NCBI GenBank assembly: GCA_029571495.1
Contig: JAKPSO010000727.1
Location: forward strand, 1 to 10,132
DNA from: Pseudomonadota bacterium
GTDB taxonomy: Bacteria; Pseudomonadota; Gammaproteobacteria; Burkholderiales; Casimicrobiaceae
Length of the DNA: 10,132 nt
Direction: 5' to 3'
Positions within the stretch are counted from its first letter, which is position 1; each line of letters opens with the position of its first letter. Shown one piece after another: positions 1-5,940 of this stretch. The translations under genes were made by a program, and so were the position numbers. Under the pieces are notes generated by a model. It saw nothing but the letters and a program-made list of their open reading frames with translations. It did no database searches and was not told the DNA's origin.

Positions 1-25
1 TCGACTTATCGTCGTTATTGCCTGC

Positions 26-67
26 AACGACCGCACAGTGGTCGTTAGCGAGCAAAAGTTACTCGCT
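26..67. other. Two adjacent short hairpins upstream of the tRNA terminator
   Basis: Bases 26-32 (AACGACC) pair with 40-46 (GGTCGTT) around a 7-base loop. Bases 47-52 (AGCGAG) pair with 62-67 (CTCGCT) around a 9-base loop. No convincing gene covers bases 1-90 on either strand. The hairpins could belong to the 3' end or downstream region of something outside the window, or be chance structure. No function is assigned. Confidence 0.3.
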
Positions 68-90
68 GTGCATCGCACGCACGGCGTAAC

Positions 91-114
91 AAAAAACGCC
101 CGAAAAGGGCGTTT
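91..114 (-). terminator. Intrinsic terminator of tRNA-Gly
   Basis: Read on the minus strand, AAACGCCC (114-107) pairs with GGGCGTTT (101-94) around a 5-base loop, and the T-run continues through 91. This is a classical rho-independent terminator. It starts at the last base of the encoded CCA of the tRNA, so the tRNA is probably transcribed alone, with nothing co-transcribed downstream. Confidence 0.85.
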
Positions 115-187
115 GGAGCGGGTGAAGGGAATCGAACCCTCGTCAGTTGCTTGGGAAGCAACAGCTCTACCATTGAGCTACACCCGC
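114..187 (-). tRNA. tRNA-Gly (anticodon CCC)
   Basis: This is a complete 74-nt cloverleaf on the minus strand. The acceptor stem GCGGGTG (187-181) pairs with CACCCGC (124-118). The D-arm is GCTC/GAGC with an AATGGTA loop. The anticodon stem GTTGC/GCAAC encloses the loop TTCCCAA, giving anticodon CCC, which reads GGG glycine codons. The variable loop is 4 nt, and the T-arm is GAGGG-TTCGATT-CCCTT. The discriminator is T, and CCA is encoded in the DNA (116-114). An intrinsic terminator follows directly. A TGACAG-like -35 lies upstream on the minus strand inside the palindrome near 218-224, but no good -10 could be placed. Confidence 0.97.
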
Positions 188-217
188 GGAGCCGTAACTT
201 TAACCGAATTTTCGCCT

Positions 218-244
218 GTCATTCCCGCGAAGGCGGGAACCCAG
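218..244. repeat. Dispersed CATTCCCGC-type palindromic repeat
   Basis: TTCCCGC (222-228) and GCGGGAA (233-239) form a perfect 7-bp inverted repeat around GAAG, flanked by GTCA on the left and CCCAG on the right. Elements of this general form (GTCATTCCCGCG...GCGGGAAnCCAG, resembling neisserial dRS3 and common in beta- and gammaproteobacterial intergenic regions) are widely dispersed. The family assignment is from memory of its consensus. It lies between the divergent tRNA and thioredoxin-like gene and may have affected their promoters. Confidence 0.65.
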
Positions 245-328
245 ACCGATTGCGCATCGCGCACGCATGAGCGCTCGACGCTGAATGGGGTAACCTCGCG
301 GCCTCTTCAACGCTGCGCTTTAACCGCA

Positions 329-781
329 ATGAAAAGCTTTCTCGCTCTGCTCGTCGCCCTGACCTCTCTCATCGCATTTGCCGCCGACGGTCCCTACGAC
401 GAGGCGGCTGACGCGAAGGCGCAGGTGACTGCAGCGCTCGCCGCCGCAAAGGCGCACAATAAGCAGGCGATGATCGTGTTCGGCGCGAACTGGTGTGGTG
501 ACTGCATCATGCTCGACGGCGAATTCAAAAAGCCCGCGCTAGCAGCGCTCCTCGACAAGCACTACCTGGTGGTGAAAGTGGACGTAGGTCGTTTCAATAA
601 AAATCTTGACGTCGTAAAACCGTACGGCGAAGTGATCAAGAAGGGCATTCCCTCGATTGTGATCGCAACGCCCGCGAACGAACTCGTGTACGCGACCAAC
701 GGCGGCGAGCTGGCCGATGCGCGCAAAATGGGTGAAGCAGGCGTCGCCGCGTTTTTCCAGAATTTGGCGTCGCGCAAGTAA
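329..781 (+). CDS. Exported thioredoxin-fold protein
   Basis: A 150-residue protein with an N-terminal signal peptide (hydrophobic residues about 3-19, likely cleavage near AFA-A) followed by a thioredoxin fold. The redox motif is WCGDC, with Cys56 and Cys59. The cis-proline is Pro108 in GIPSIV. The helix and strand pattern after the CxxC fits a compact periplasmic thioredoxin-like protein that reduces or isomerises disulfides; the partner is unknown. The ATG at 329 was chosen because translation upstream of it runs through the tRNA and the palindrome, while this start gives a clean signal peptide. No clear Shine-Dalgarno precedes it. A TTTAAC four bases upstream could be a -10 of a leaderless transcript, but this is weak. 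CGDC rather than CGPC or CGHC makes it distinct from classical TrxA and DsbA. A REPIN-like repeat follows the stop. Confidence 0.85.
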   Translation: MKSFLALLVALTSLIAFAADGPYDEAADAKAQVTAALAAAKAHNKQAMIVFGANWCGDCIMLDGEFKKPALAALLDKHYLVVKVDVGRFNKNLDVVKPYGEVIKKGIPSIVIATPANELVYATNGGELADARKMGEAGVAAFFQNLASRK

Positions 782-800
782 GCCACGGTCCGATTGTCCC

Positions 801-860
801 TGTGGGAGCGGCGGAAGCCGCGAATCACTCGACCATTTCGCGACTTCCACCGCTCCCACC
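801..860. repeat. REPIN-like pair of inverted REP units
   Basis: The left arm at 802-824 and the right arm at 837-859 are 23-base inverted copies with only two mismatches, both G-U compatible, around a 12-base spacer. Each unit begins GTGGGAGCGG and ends in CGCGAA, with a small internal hairpin. Units of the GTGGGAGCGG type are common extragenic palindromes in pseudomonads, xanthomonads and some betaproteobacteria, mobilised in trans by RAYT transposases. No RAYT gene is present here. The structure could also act as an mRNA 3'-end stabiliser for the thioredoxin-like gene. It has no T-run, so it is not a canonical terminator. Confidence 0.8.
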
Positions 861-882
861 CGCATCCGCGTGCAGCGGCGTA

Positions 883-1614
883 ATGTTCCGTACAAGAAAG
901 CCCAATTTGTCCCTCGACTCGAACAACAATGAACCGATCCGCATCTCCAAAATCATGGCGCAGCGCGGCATCGCGTCGCGCAGCGAAGCGGACCGCATGA
1001 TCGAAAAGGGCTGGGTGATGGTGGACGGCCGCGTCGTTGTGCCCGGCGACCGCGCCGCGCCGAACGCCGAGATTCGCCTCTCACGCGAAGCCGAAGCGCA
1101 GCTCGACAACGCCGTGACGGTGATCATGAACAAGCCGCGCGGTTTCACGTCCGCTGCCGATGAATTCGGCGGCGCACCCGCGATGACGCTGCTCACGCCA
1201 GAGAATTATTGCGCCGCAGGCGAAGCAGCGCCGCAACTGCCGCGCGAAGGCTTGCGCGTCGCAGGCCGTCTGTCGACGCGCGAGATGGGGCTTGTGATCT
1301 ACACCACCGACACCGCGCTCGCGCGGCGCCTCGCGGCGGCCGATGTCGAAGAAACCTGGCTGATCGATTTTCGCGCGCCGCCGCCGGTGGACGCGGTGAC
1401 GATACTCACGCAAGCGTTGCAGGGCGCCGTCACGATTGCGCCCGACGAGCGCAACGCCAACGCGCTACGACTCATCACGGCAACGCTCGGCAAAGGCATT
1501 CTTTCGTCGATATGCGACGGCCAAGAATGGCGCGCCGACATTACGCGCACGCGCCGCGGAAATATTGTGTTGGGCGACGTGCCGGTGCGTGGATGGAAAT
1601 TGTGCGCCGAATAG
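883..1614 (+). CDS. RsuA/RluB/RluF-family pseudouridine synthase homologue, probably inactive
   Basis: A 243-residue protein. Residues about 18-65 form an S4 RNA-binding domain (IRISKIMAQRGIASRSEAD). The rest aligns with the small-subunit/large-subunit rRNA pseudouridine synthase fold, keeping NKPRG at 83-87. The key motifs are broken. The catalytic GRLD loop reads GRLS, with Ser131 (codon TCG, 1273-1275) in place of the catalytic Asp. The EKxY motif reads EETW, so the conserved Tyr is Trp159. The GxNRQxRRM motif is replaced by GKGILSSIC at about 203-211. The reading frame is intact, so this is a full-length but probably non-catalytic paralogue, perhaps an RNA-binding factor. The ATG at 883 is preferred. 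Starts further left lie in the REP repeat, and starts further right would cut the S4 domain. dusC follows after 36 nt, so the two are probably co-transcribed. Confidence 0.8.
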   Translation: MFRTRKPNLSLDSNNNEPIRISKIMAQRGIASRSEADRMIEKGWVMVDGRVVVPGDRAAPNAEIRLSREAEAQLDNAVTVIMNKPRGFTSAADEFGGAPAMTLLTPENYCAAGEAAPQLPREGLRVAGRLSTREMGLVIYTTDTALARRLAAADVEETWLIDFRAPPPVDAVTILTQALQGAVTIAPDERNANALRLITATLGKGILSSICDGQEWRADITRTRRGNIVLGDVPVRGWKLCAE

Positions 1615-1650
1615 TGGAAGCGAATTCACGAGCAACGCTGGATCGCGGCC

Positions 1651-2727
1651 ATGACCATGCCTTGCGCGGCTGACGTTAATCGCGGGCAAGTCCGCTCCCA
1701 CACGGGCAACAGCGTCCCTACGCGCATACTTCTTGCGCCGATGGAGGGGCTGCTCGACTGCACGCTGCGCGATGTGTTGACGCGCGTGGGCGGTGTGGAT
1801 CGCTGCGTATCGGAGTTCATTCGAATCACCGGCACCTTACTACCCAACCGTTCGTTCACGCGCGTGATGCCTGAGTTGAAGAACGGTGGCCGCACTTTCG
1901 CGGGCGTGCCTGTACGCGGGCAGTTGCTGGGCTCGGACGCGAATTGTCTTGCGGAGAACGCTGCGCGCCTCGCGGAGTTGGGATCGCCCGGTGTCGACTT
2001 GAATTTTGGTTGTCCCGCGAAAGTGGTGAATCGTCACGGCGGCGGCGCAATGCTTCTGCAAGACCCGATGCAGCTCACGCAGATCGTTGCCGCCGTGCGC
2101 CGCGCGGTGCCGGCGGAGGTGCCGGTTTCGGCGAAGATGCGTTTGGGCTTCAACGACGACATGCGCGCGGAAGAATGCGCGATGGCCATTGCCGATGCCG
2201 GCGCCTCAGAGCTCGTCATCCACGCGCGCACCAAGGCACACGGTTATCGGCCGCCAGCATACTGGGAACGCATCCACGACATTCGCTCAGTGGTGAACAT
2301 TCCGGTGGTGGCCAACGGCGAAATATGGAGCGTGGATGACGCGTTGCGTTGCCGCGAAGTTTCGGGATGCGCTGACATCATGCTCGGGCGCGGCGCAGTG
2401 ACAAACCCCGGTCTTGCGCTGGCGATTCGTGCCGCATTGAGCGGCGCAAAACCTTTGACAACGCCGCTCGTTGCTTGGGCTACTTTGCGCCCTCTGATCG
2501 ACGAATTTTGGGCGCAAGTTTCAGCGCGCGTTGAGCGCAAGCATCGCGCTGGGCGTCTTAAACAGTGGCTCAACTTTATGCGCCGCGTGTATCCCGAAGC
2601 CGAGGCCGCGTACTCGGCGCTGCGCACAATCAACGATCCGGCGGTCATTGATGCCTATCTGCGGCAACACAAATTTGCGCACGAAGAGACGCGGGAAGAA
2701 GACGAAACCGCCGCGCTGTCGCTGTAA
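1651..2727 (+). CDS. dusC: tRNA-dihydrouridine(16) synthase DusC
   Basis: An FMN-dependent enzyme that reduces uridine to dihydrouridine in the tRNA D-loop, position 16 in the DusC subfamily, using NADPH. After a 23-residue extension the sequence follows E. coli DusC (recalled start MRVLLAPMEG) almost colinearly. It has LLAPMEG (27-33), LGSPGVDLNFGCPAK with catalytic Cys121, GGGAMLL (130-136), VSAKMRLG with Lys162, VIHARTK with His191 and Arg193, and PVVANGEIW (218-226). The C-terminal helical RNA-binding domain includes RLKQWLNFMRR. The 358-residue length is longer than E. coli DusC because of the N-terminal extension. The only in-frame ATG codons before the core are 1651 and 1657, and neither has a clear ribosome site. 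The codon aligning with the E. coli start Met is ACG (1720-1722). The stop lies inside the first Pho-box unit of phoB. Confidence 0.93.
   Translation: MTMPCAADVNRGQVRSHTGNSVPTRILLAPMEGLLDCTLRDVLTRVGGVDRCVSEFIRITGTLLPNRSFTRVMPELKNGGRTFAGVPVRGQLLGSDANCLAENAARLAELGSPGVDLNFGCPAKVVNRHGGGAMLLQDPMQLTQIVAAVRRAVPAEVPVSAKMRLGFNDDMRAEECAMAIADAGASELVIHARTKAHGYRPPAYWERIHDIRSVVNIPVVANGEIWSVDDALRCREVSGCADIMLGRGAVTNPGLALAIRAALSGAKPLTTPLVAWATLRPLIDEFWAQVSARVERKHRAGRLKQWLNFMRRVYPEAEAAYSALRTINDPAVIDAYLRQHKFAHEETREEDETAALSL
1678..1702 (-). repeat. Single REP unit inside the dusC 5' end
   Basis: Read on the minus strand this starts TGTGGGAGCGG and ends CCCGCGATT, with a small hairpin GCGG...CCGC. It has the same ends and length as the two units at 801-860. 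It lies in frame within the dusC reading frame and encodes about residues 10-18 (NRGQVRSHT), just before the conserved enzyme core. It is a lone unit here, not an inverted pair. Confidence 0.65.
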
Positions 2728-2761
2728 TATCGGCGTCACATGACTGTCATAAAACCTCAAC
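2722..2761 (+). promoter_or_regulatory. Tandem Pho box upstream of phoB
   Basis: Seven-base units lie exactly 11 bp apart with 4-bp spacers: CTGTAAT (2722-2728), GCGTCAC (2733-2739), CTGTCAT (2744-2750) and a weak CCTCAAC (2755-2761). The enterobacterial Pho box is two CTGTCAT/C units spaced by 4 bp, so matches to the unit are 6/7, 5/7, 7/7 and about 3/7. PhoB dimers bind such direct repeats and recruit sigma-70 polymerase without a normal -35. A -10-like CATAAA (2748-2753) suits the first two units and would put the start point close to the phoB ATG at 2763. Autoregulation of phoB by phosphate starvation is inferred. Confidence 0.7.
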
Positions 2762-2762
2762 T

Positions 2763-3458
2763 ATGCCAGCCACCATTTTGATTGTCGAAGACGAGCCCGC
2801 GATTGCGGAGCTTGTTGCGCTCCATTGCAAACACGCGGGTTTCGCGGTGCAAGTTGCGCATGCTGTGCTCGATGCACGCGACGTCGTCGACGAAACCCTG
2901 CCCGATCTCGTTGTGCTCGATTGGATGCTGCCGGACAAATCGGGCATCGACTTCGCGCGAGAACTGCGCAAGGATGATCGCACCAAAGACCTACCGATTT
3001 TGATGCTTACGGCGCGCGCCGATGAAGACGACAAAGTGCGCGGCCTCGAAGTGGGCGCCGATGATTACGTCACCAAACCGTTTTCCCCGAAAGAGCTCAT
3101 CGCACGCATTCGGGCACTGCTGCGCCGCGCGGCACCCGAGGCCACGGATGAGCCTGTTGAGGTGGCGGGTTTGCGCGTGGAACCTGCCGCGCATCGCGTC
3201 ACTGGCAACGGCATCGAGCTCAAGGTGGGTCCTACGGAGTTTCGCTTGCTGCGTTTCTTGATGACACGCGCGGATCGCGTGCTGACGCGCCAAGCGCTAC
3301 TCGACGGCGTGTGGGGCGATCAGGTATACATCGAAGAGCGCACAGTGGACGTTCATGTGCGGCGTCTTCGTGTCGCGCTTGAACCGTCAGGTCACGATGT
3401 GTTGGTTGAAACGGTTCGCGGCGGTGGCTATCGCCTGCGCAAGAAACCGCCGAAATAG
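2763..3458 (+). CDS. phoB: Phosphate regulon response regulator PhoB
   Basis: An OmpR/PhoB-family response regulator of 231 residues, the usual length. The receiver domain (about 4-118) has the acidic pocket Glu9/Asp10, phosphoacceptor Asp53 in VLDWMLP, Thr83 in MLTAR and Lys105 in TKPFSPKEL. The last two are nearly identical to E. coli PhoB. The C-terminal winged helix (about 128-228) has GPTEFRLLRF, the recognition-helix stretch ERTVDVHVRRLR and the wing ETVRGGGYRL. Phosphorylated by PhoR when phosphate is scarce, it would activate genes with Pho boxes. Pho-box-like repeats end directly upstream. No Shine-Dalgarno is visible before the ATG and there is no alternative in-frame start, so a leaderless mRNA is plausible. 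phoR follows after 68 nt. No pst or phoU gene is in the window. Confidence 0.96.
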   Translation: MPATILIVEDEPAIAELVALHCKHAGFAVQVAHAVLDARDVVDETLPDLVVLDWMLPDKSGIDFARELRKDDRTKDLPILMLTARADEDDKVRGLEVGADDYVTKPFSPKELIARIRALLRRAAPEATDEPVEVAGLRVEPAAHRVTGNGIELKVGPTEFRLLRFLMTRADRVLTRQALLDGVWGDQVYIEERTVDVHVRRLRVALEPSGHDVLVETVRGGGYRLRKKPPK

Positions 3459-3514
3459 TGCCTACGCGATAGACGCTCGTTGCGCCACGTCAGGACGCGT
3501 CAATATTCGCCCGC

Positions 3515-3527
3515 TACACTCCGCGCA
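3515..3527 (+). promoter_or_regulatory. Possible -10 of a leaderless phoR transcript
   Basis: TACACT (3515-3520) matches the -10 consensus TATAAT at four of six positions and ends six bases before the A of the phoR ATG. That is the spacing expected if transcription starts on the start codon. No good -35 is seen 16-18 bp upstream and there is no ribosome site before phoR. This could give PhoR a second promoter besides read-through from phoB. The evidence is weak. Confidence 0.3.
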
Positions 3528-4798
3528 TGAAAAGTCTGCCCCAAATCGTCGTCGCCATAGCTGTCCTGTCCGTCGTTCTCTCAATCGTGTGGACGCCATG
3601 GATTGCAGTGGTGGTGCTCGGCTTGATGTGCGCACGACTTCTGTTCATGGTGTTGCGCCAGGAAACCGCAGCCATTGAATTGCTGCAAGAACCCGCGGGT
3701 GTGCGCCGTACTTTTGATGATGCGCTCAACATCGTGCGCGTTCGGCTGAAGGAAGGCGAGCAGAGCCTGAAAGATCGTGACGCCGAGATCGCGCAGCGAA
3801 AGCAGATCACCAACGCGGTGCCGGACGGGCTCTTTTTGCTCGATGACAGCGGTCGCATCGTGTGGTGCAATCAGGCGGCGCTGGTGATGCATTCGCTCGA
3901 CGCGTTTCGCGATATGGGTAAGCCAATTGCACAACTGATTCGCTCGCCCGAATTTGCGGCGTACTTGAACGATGAATCGTTGCCGGAGCCGGTAGTAACT
4001 TCAGGTGGACGGACTATTTTGTTTCACTTGGAACGCGGCAGCGCTGGCGCGCGATTGCTACTCACGCGTGATGTGACGGATCGCGAGCGCCTTGATCGCA
4101 TGCGTAGAGATTTCGTGGCCAATGTGTCGCACGAGCTGCGCACGCCGCTCACGGTGGTCGGTGGTTTTGTCGAGACGCTCACCGACTTGCCACTCGATGA
4201 CGATGAACGCTCGCGTTACCTGCAAATGATCGCGACGCAAACGACCAACATGCGCCGCTTGGTAGAAGATTTGCTGATCCTTGCGCGACTGGAAAACGAC
4301 CAGTTGCCACCCGAGACAGCCGTGGTCGATTTGTCGCACATCGCGCGTGACGTGCTCGCCGATGCCGAGGCGCTCTCTGCGGGCGCGCACACCTTCGAGG
4401 CAAACATTGCGCCACTGAAAATATCGGGCAGCGCCAACGAACTGCGCTCCGCGCTGGGGAATTTGCTCTCCAATGCAGTGCGCTATACGCCAACTGGTGG
4501 TCGTATTTCGTTGCACGTATTTGCGGACGCCGAGAAGAACGACATCGCAGTTGAAGTGAAAGACTCGGGCGTCGGCATCGCGCCAGAGCATTTGCCGCGT
4601 CTCACCGAGCGCTTCTACCGGGTCGATCGTTCGCGCTCGCGCGAGACGGGCGGGACGGGCCTCGGCCTCGCGATCGTGAAGCACGTCGCGCAGCGCCATC
4701 ACGCGAAGTTCGAGATCGAAAGCGTCGTGCAAGGCGCGAGCAGCGGCGAGCACGGCAGCACGTTTCGACTGCGTTTTCCGGCCAGCGCGTCGACCTAG
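3527..4798 (+). CDS. phoR: Phosphate regulon sensor histidine kinase PhoR
   Basis: A 423-residue membrane-bound sensor kinase, close to the usual PhoR length. Two closely spaced hydrophobic segments (about 5-22 and 25-43) leave almost no periplasmic part, as is typical of PhoR, which is thought to sense phosphate through the Pst/PhoU complex. A linker and PAS domain follow (about 90-185, DGLFLLDDSGRIVWCNQAA). The DHp domain has the H-box SHELRTPL with phosphoacceptor His202. The ATPase domain has the N-box NLLSNAVRYTP (312-322), G1 DSGVGI (346-351), F-box ERFYRVD (361-367) and G2 GGTGLGL (375-381). All catalytic motifs are intact. Its partner phoB lies 68 nt upstream. No ribosome site is visible. 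A GC hairpin lies just after the stop. Confidence 0.95.
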   Translation: MKSLPQIVVAIAVLSVVLSIVWTPWIAVVVLGLMCARLLFMVLRQETAAIELLQEPAGVRRTFDDALNIVRVRLKEGEQSLKDRDAEIAQRKQITNAVPDGLFLLDDSGRIVWCNQAALVMHSLDAFRDMGKPIAQLIRSPEFAAYLNDESLPEPVVTSGGRTILFHLERGSAGARLLLTRDVTDRERLDRMRRDFVANVSHELRTPLTVVGGFVETLTDLPLDDDERSRYLQMIATQTTNMRRLVEDLLILARLENDQLPPETAVVDLSHIARDVLADAEALSAGAHTFEANIAPLKISGSANELRSALGNLLSNAVRYTPTGGRISLHVFADAEKNDIAVEVKDSGVGIAPEHLPRLTERFYRVDRSRSRETGGTGLGLAIVKHVAQRHHAKFEIESVVQGASSGEHGSTFRLRFPASAST

Positions 4799-4813
4799 CA
4801 TCAACAAGTGTGC

Positions 4814-4831
4814 GCTGCCGCACGCGGCAGC
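4814..4831. other. GC-rich hairpin after phoR
   Basis: GCTGCCGC (4814-4821) and GCGGCAGC (4824-4831) form a perfect 8-bp inverted repeat with a 2-base centre, 15 bases after the phoR stop. There is no following T-run, so it is not a canonical intrinsic terminator. It may protect the phoBR mRNA 3' end. The 146-base gap also holds ACAAGTGT (4804-4811) and its complement ACACTTGT (4881-4888). No clear promoter for the next gene was found. Confidence 0.4.
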
Positions 4832-4944
4832 AACGGCGTTGCGTAGGACGAAGGCGCGACGTGGAGAATATTTGATCTGAACACTTGTCGCGGACGTTAG
4901 AAAGGCGCACAGTGACGACTCTTTCAGAAACGAGTCTGTCACCT

Positions 4945-5643
4945 ATGAACGTTCCGCGTCTCTATTCCGCACTCGCCGTCGCGAGTTCTGTGTTGGCGCT
5001 CAGCCCCGTCGCCGACGCACAACAAGCCGTCACCAACAAAGATGTGAACGTGCGCGCCGGGCCCGACCGCGGGTACCCGCTCGTCACGTGGGTGCCCGCC
5101 GGTTCGCTGGTTTATGTAAATGGCTGCCTTGAGGACTACCGATGGTGTGATGTGACCGCTGGCAACGACCGCGGCTGGGTCTACGCAAAAAATATTGACT
5201 ACACCTACCAAGGTCAGCCGATGCCGATTTATGGCAACGGACAAACGCTCGCTCTGCCGATATTGAGCTTCATGCTCGGCAACTATTGGAATGACAACTA
5301 CCGCGACCGCTCGTGGTATCGCACGCAGCCGCAATGGAACAACTGGCGTCCCGGCAATCGACCGCCTCCCGGCTATCGCCCCGAAGTCCGTCCGCCACAG
5401 TTCAACGGCCAACCGTACCCACGGCCGCCCGGCAACTACACACCGGGCACGCGCCCGCCTAACGTGCGTCCGCCAGACAACCGCCCACCAGTCGTGCGTC
5501 CACAACCGCAACCGCAGCGCCCACCCCATGTGACGCCGCAGCCACAACCGCGCCCACAACCCACGCCGCAACCGCGTCCAGCTCCGCAGCCGCGCAATGC
5601 GTCACCAATGCAAACGCCGGGCAACGGGCCGGGGAATCAGTAG
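4945..5643 (+). CDS. Exported SH3-domain protein with a proline-rich tail
   Basis: A 232-residue protein with a signal peptide (about 1-25, cleavage at ADA-Q). A bacterial SH3-type domain follows (about 28-88), recognisable by VTNKDVNVRAGPDRGYPLV, the Trp-Val turn and GWVYAKNI. Cys61 and Cys68 in this domain could form a disulfide. A short aromatic linker (YWNDNYRDRSWY) leads into a basic Pro/Arg/Gln/Asn tail from about 135 to the end, with RPP, PQP and NRPP repeats. Secreted SH3 domains usually bind cell-wall or surface ligands. The tail is probably unfolded and could span or bind peptidoglycan, but this is inferred. The ATG at 4945 gives a clean signal peptide; an upstream TTG (4885) would add 20 unlikely residues. 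It stands alone between gaps of about 150 and 300 bases. Confidence 0.8.
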   Translation: MNVPRLYSALAVASSVLALSPVADAQQAVTNKDVNVRAGPDRGYPLVTWVPAGSLVYVNGCLEDYRWCDVTAGNDRGWVYAKNIDYTYQGQPMPIYGNGQTLALPILSFMLGNYWNDNYRDRSWYRTQPQWNNWRPGNRPPPGYRPEVRPPQFNGQPYPRPPGNYTPGTRPPNVRPPDNRPPVVRPQPQPQRPPHVTPQPQPRPQPTPQPRPAPQPRNASPMQTPGNGPGNQ

Positions 5644-5940
5644 GCTCACGATTCGCTCTGAGTTAGCCGAACGGCCGTCGGGCGCAATCGAAGGCTTGGC
5701 GCGCCGACGTTCTGTCCATGCTCGGGGCCCAATGACTTTCTTGGGGTAACCATCGTCTAGCGGGCCTCGTGGTTCGCTTTTCCGCTCACTCGACATCGGC
5801 TTAAATTGCGTCAACACGTAGTGCTGTTGACGCCCCTAAGAAAAAGCTGATGCTCATAAAGTTCATTGTCGACGGTACGGCGATCTGGTGAAATGTCGTT
5901 TCCAACAAAATTTGGTGCGGTCTTGCCTTCGAAGACACGA
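5644..5940. other. Gene-free stretch before the large secreted protein
   Basis: No supported gene was seen on either strand. The stretch contains the 8-bp palindrome ACGGCCGT (5671-5678), a weak 5-bp hairpin CCCAA/TTGGG (5728-5745) and a perfect 9-bp inverted repeat at 5808-5833. A TTGACG -35-like hexamer sits in the right arm of that repeat (5827-5832), but no matching -10 at normal spacing was found; CATAAA (5855-5860) is 22 bases away. The promoter of the downstream gene most likely lies here. No known riboswitch was recognised. Confidence 0.5.
5808..5833. promoter_or_regulatory. Perfect 9-bp inverted repeat, possible operator
   Basis: GCGTCAACA (5808-5816) and TGTTGACGC (5825-5833) are perfect inverted copies around an 8-base centre, 108 bases before the chosen start of the large secreted protein. 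The symmetry and size suit a dimeric repressor or activator site, and a -35-like TTGACG overlaps the right arm. It could also form an RNA hairpin in a 5' leader. It is not followed by a T-run, so termination is unlikely. The binding protein is not known. Confidence 0.45.

Noticed and set aside
38..328. N-terminal extension of the thioredoxin-like protein reading through the tRNA
   Set aside because: It contains GIEPSSVAWEATALPLSY, the familiar translation of the antisense strand of a tRNA, followed by the palindromic repeat. The signal peptide begins at 329.
114..330. tRNA-Gly as an integration site for a mobile element
   Set aside because: No integrase, no direct repeat of the tRNA 3' end and no phage-like genes were found in the window.
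802..882. Upstream start for the pseudouridine synthase homologue
   Set aside because: This part is the REPIN-like repeat read as protein. The S4 domain needs only sequence after 883.
3487..3504. Possible second Pho box before phoR
   Set aside because: Two GTCA cores are present but 10 bp apart, not 11, and the flanking bases do not fit the unit.
4058..4942. 294-codon minus-strand frame opposite phoR
   Set aside because: It lies opposite a clear histidine kinase with all motifs, shows no recognisable domain, and is an expected shadow in GC-rich DNA.
4939..5624. Minus-strand frames rich in Gly, Cys, Arg or Trp opposite the SH3 protein
   Set aside because: They are the complement of the proline-rich repeats and have no independent support.
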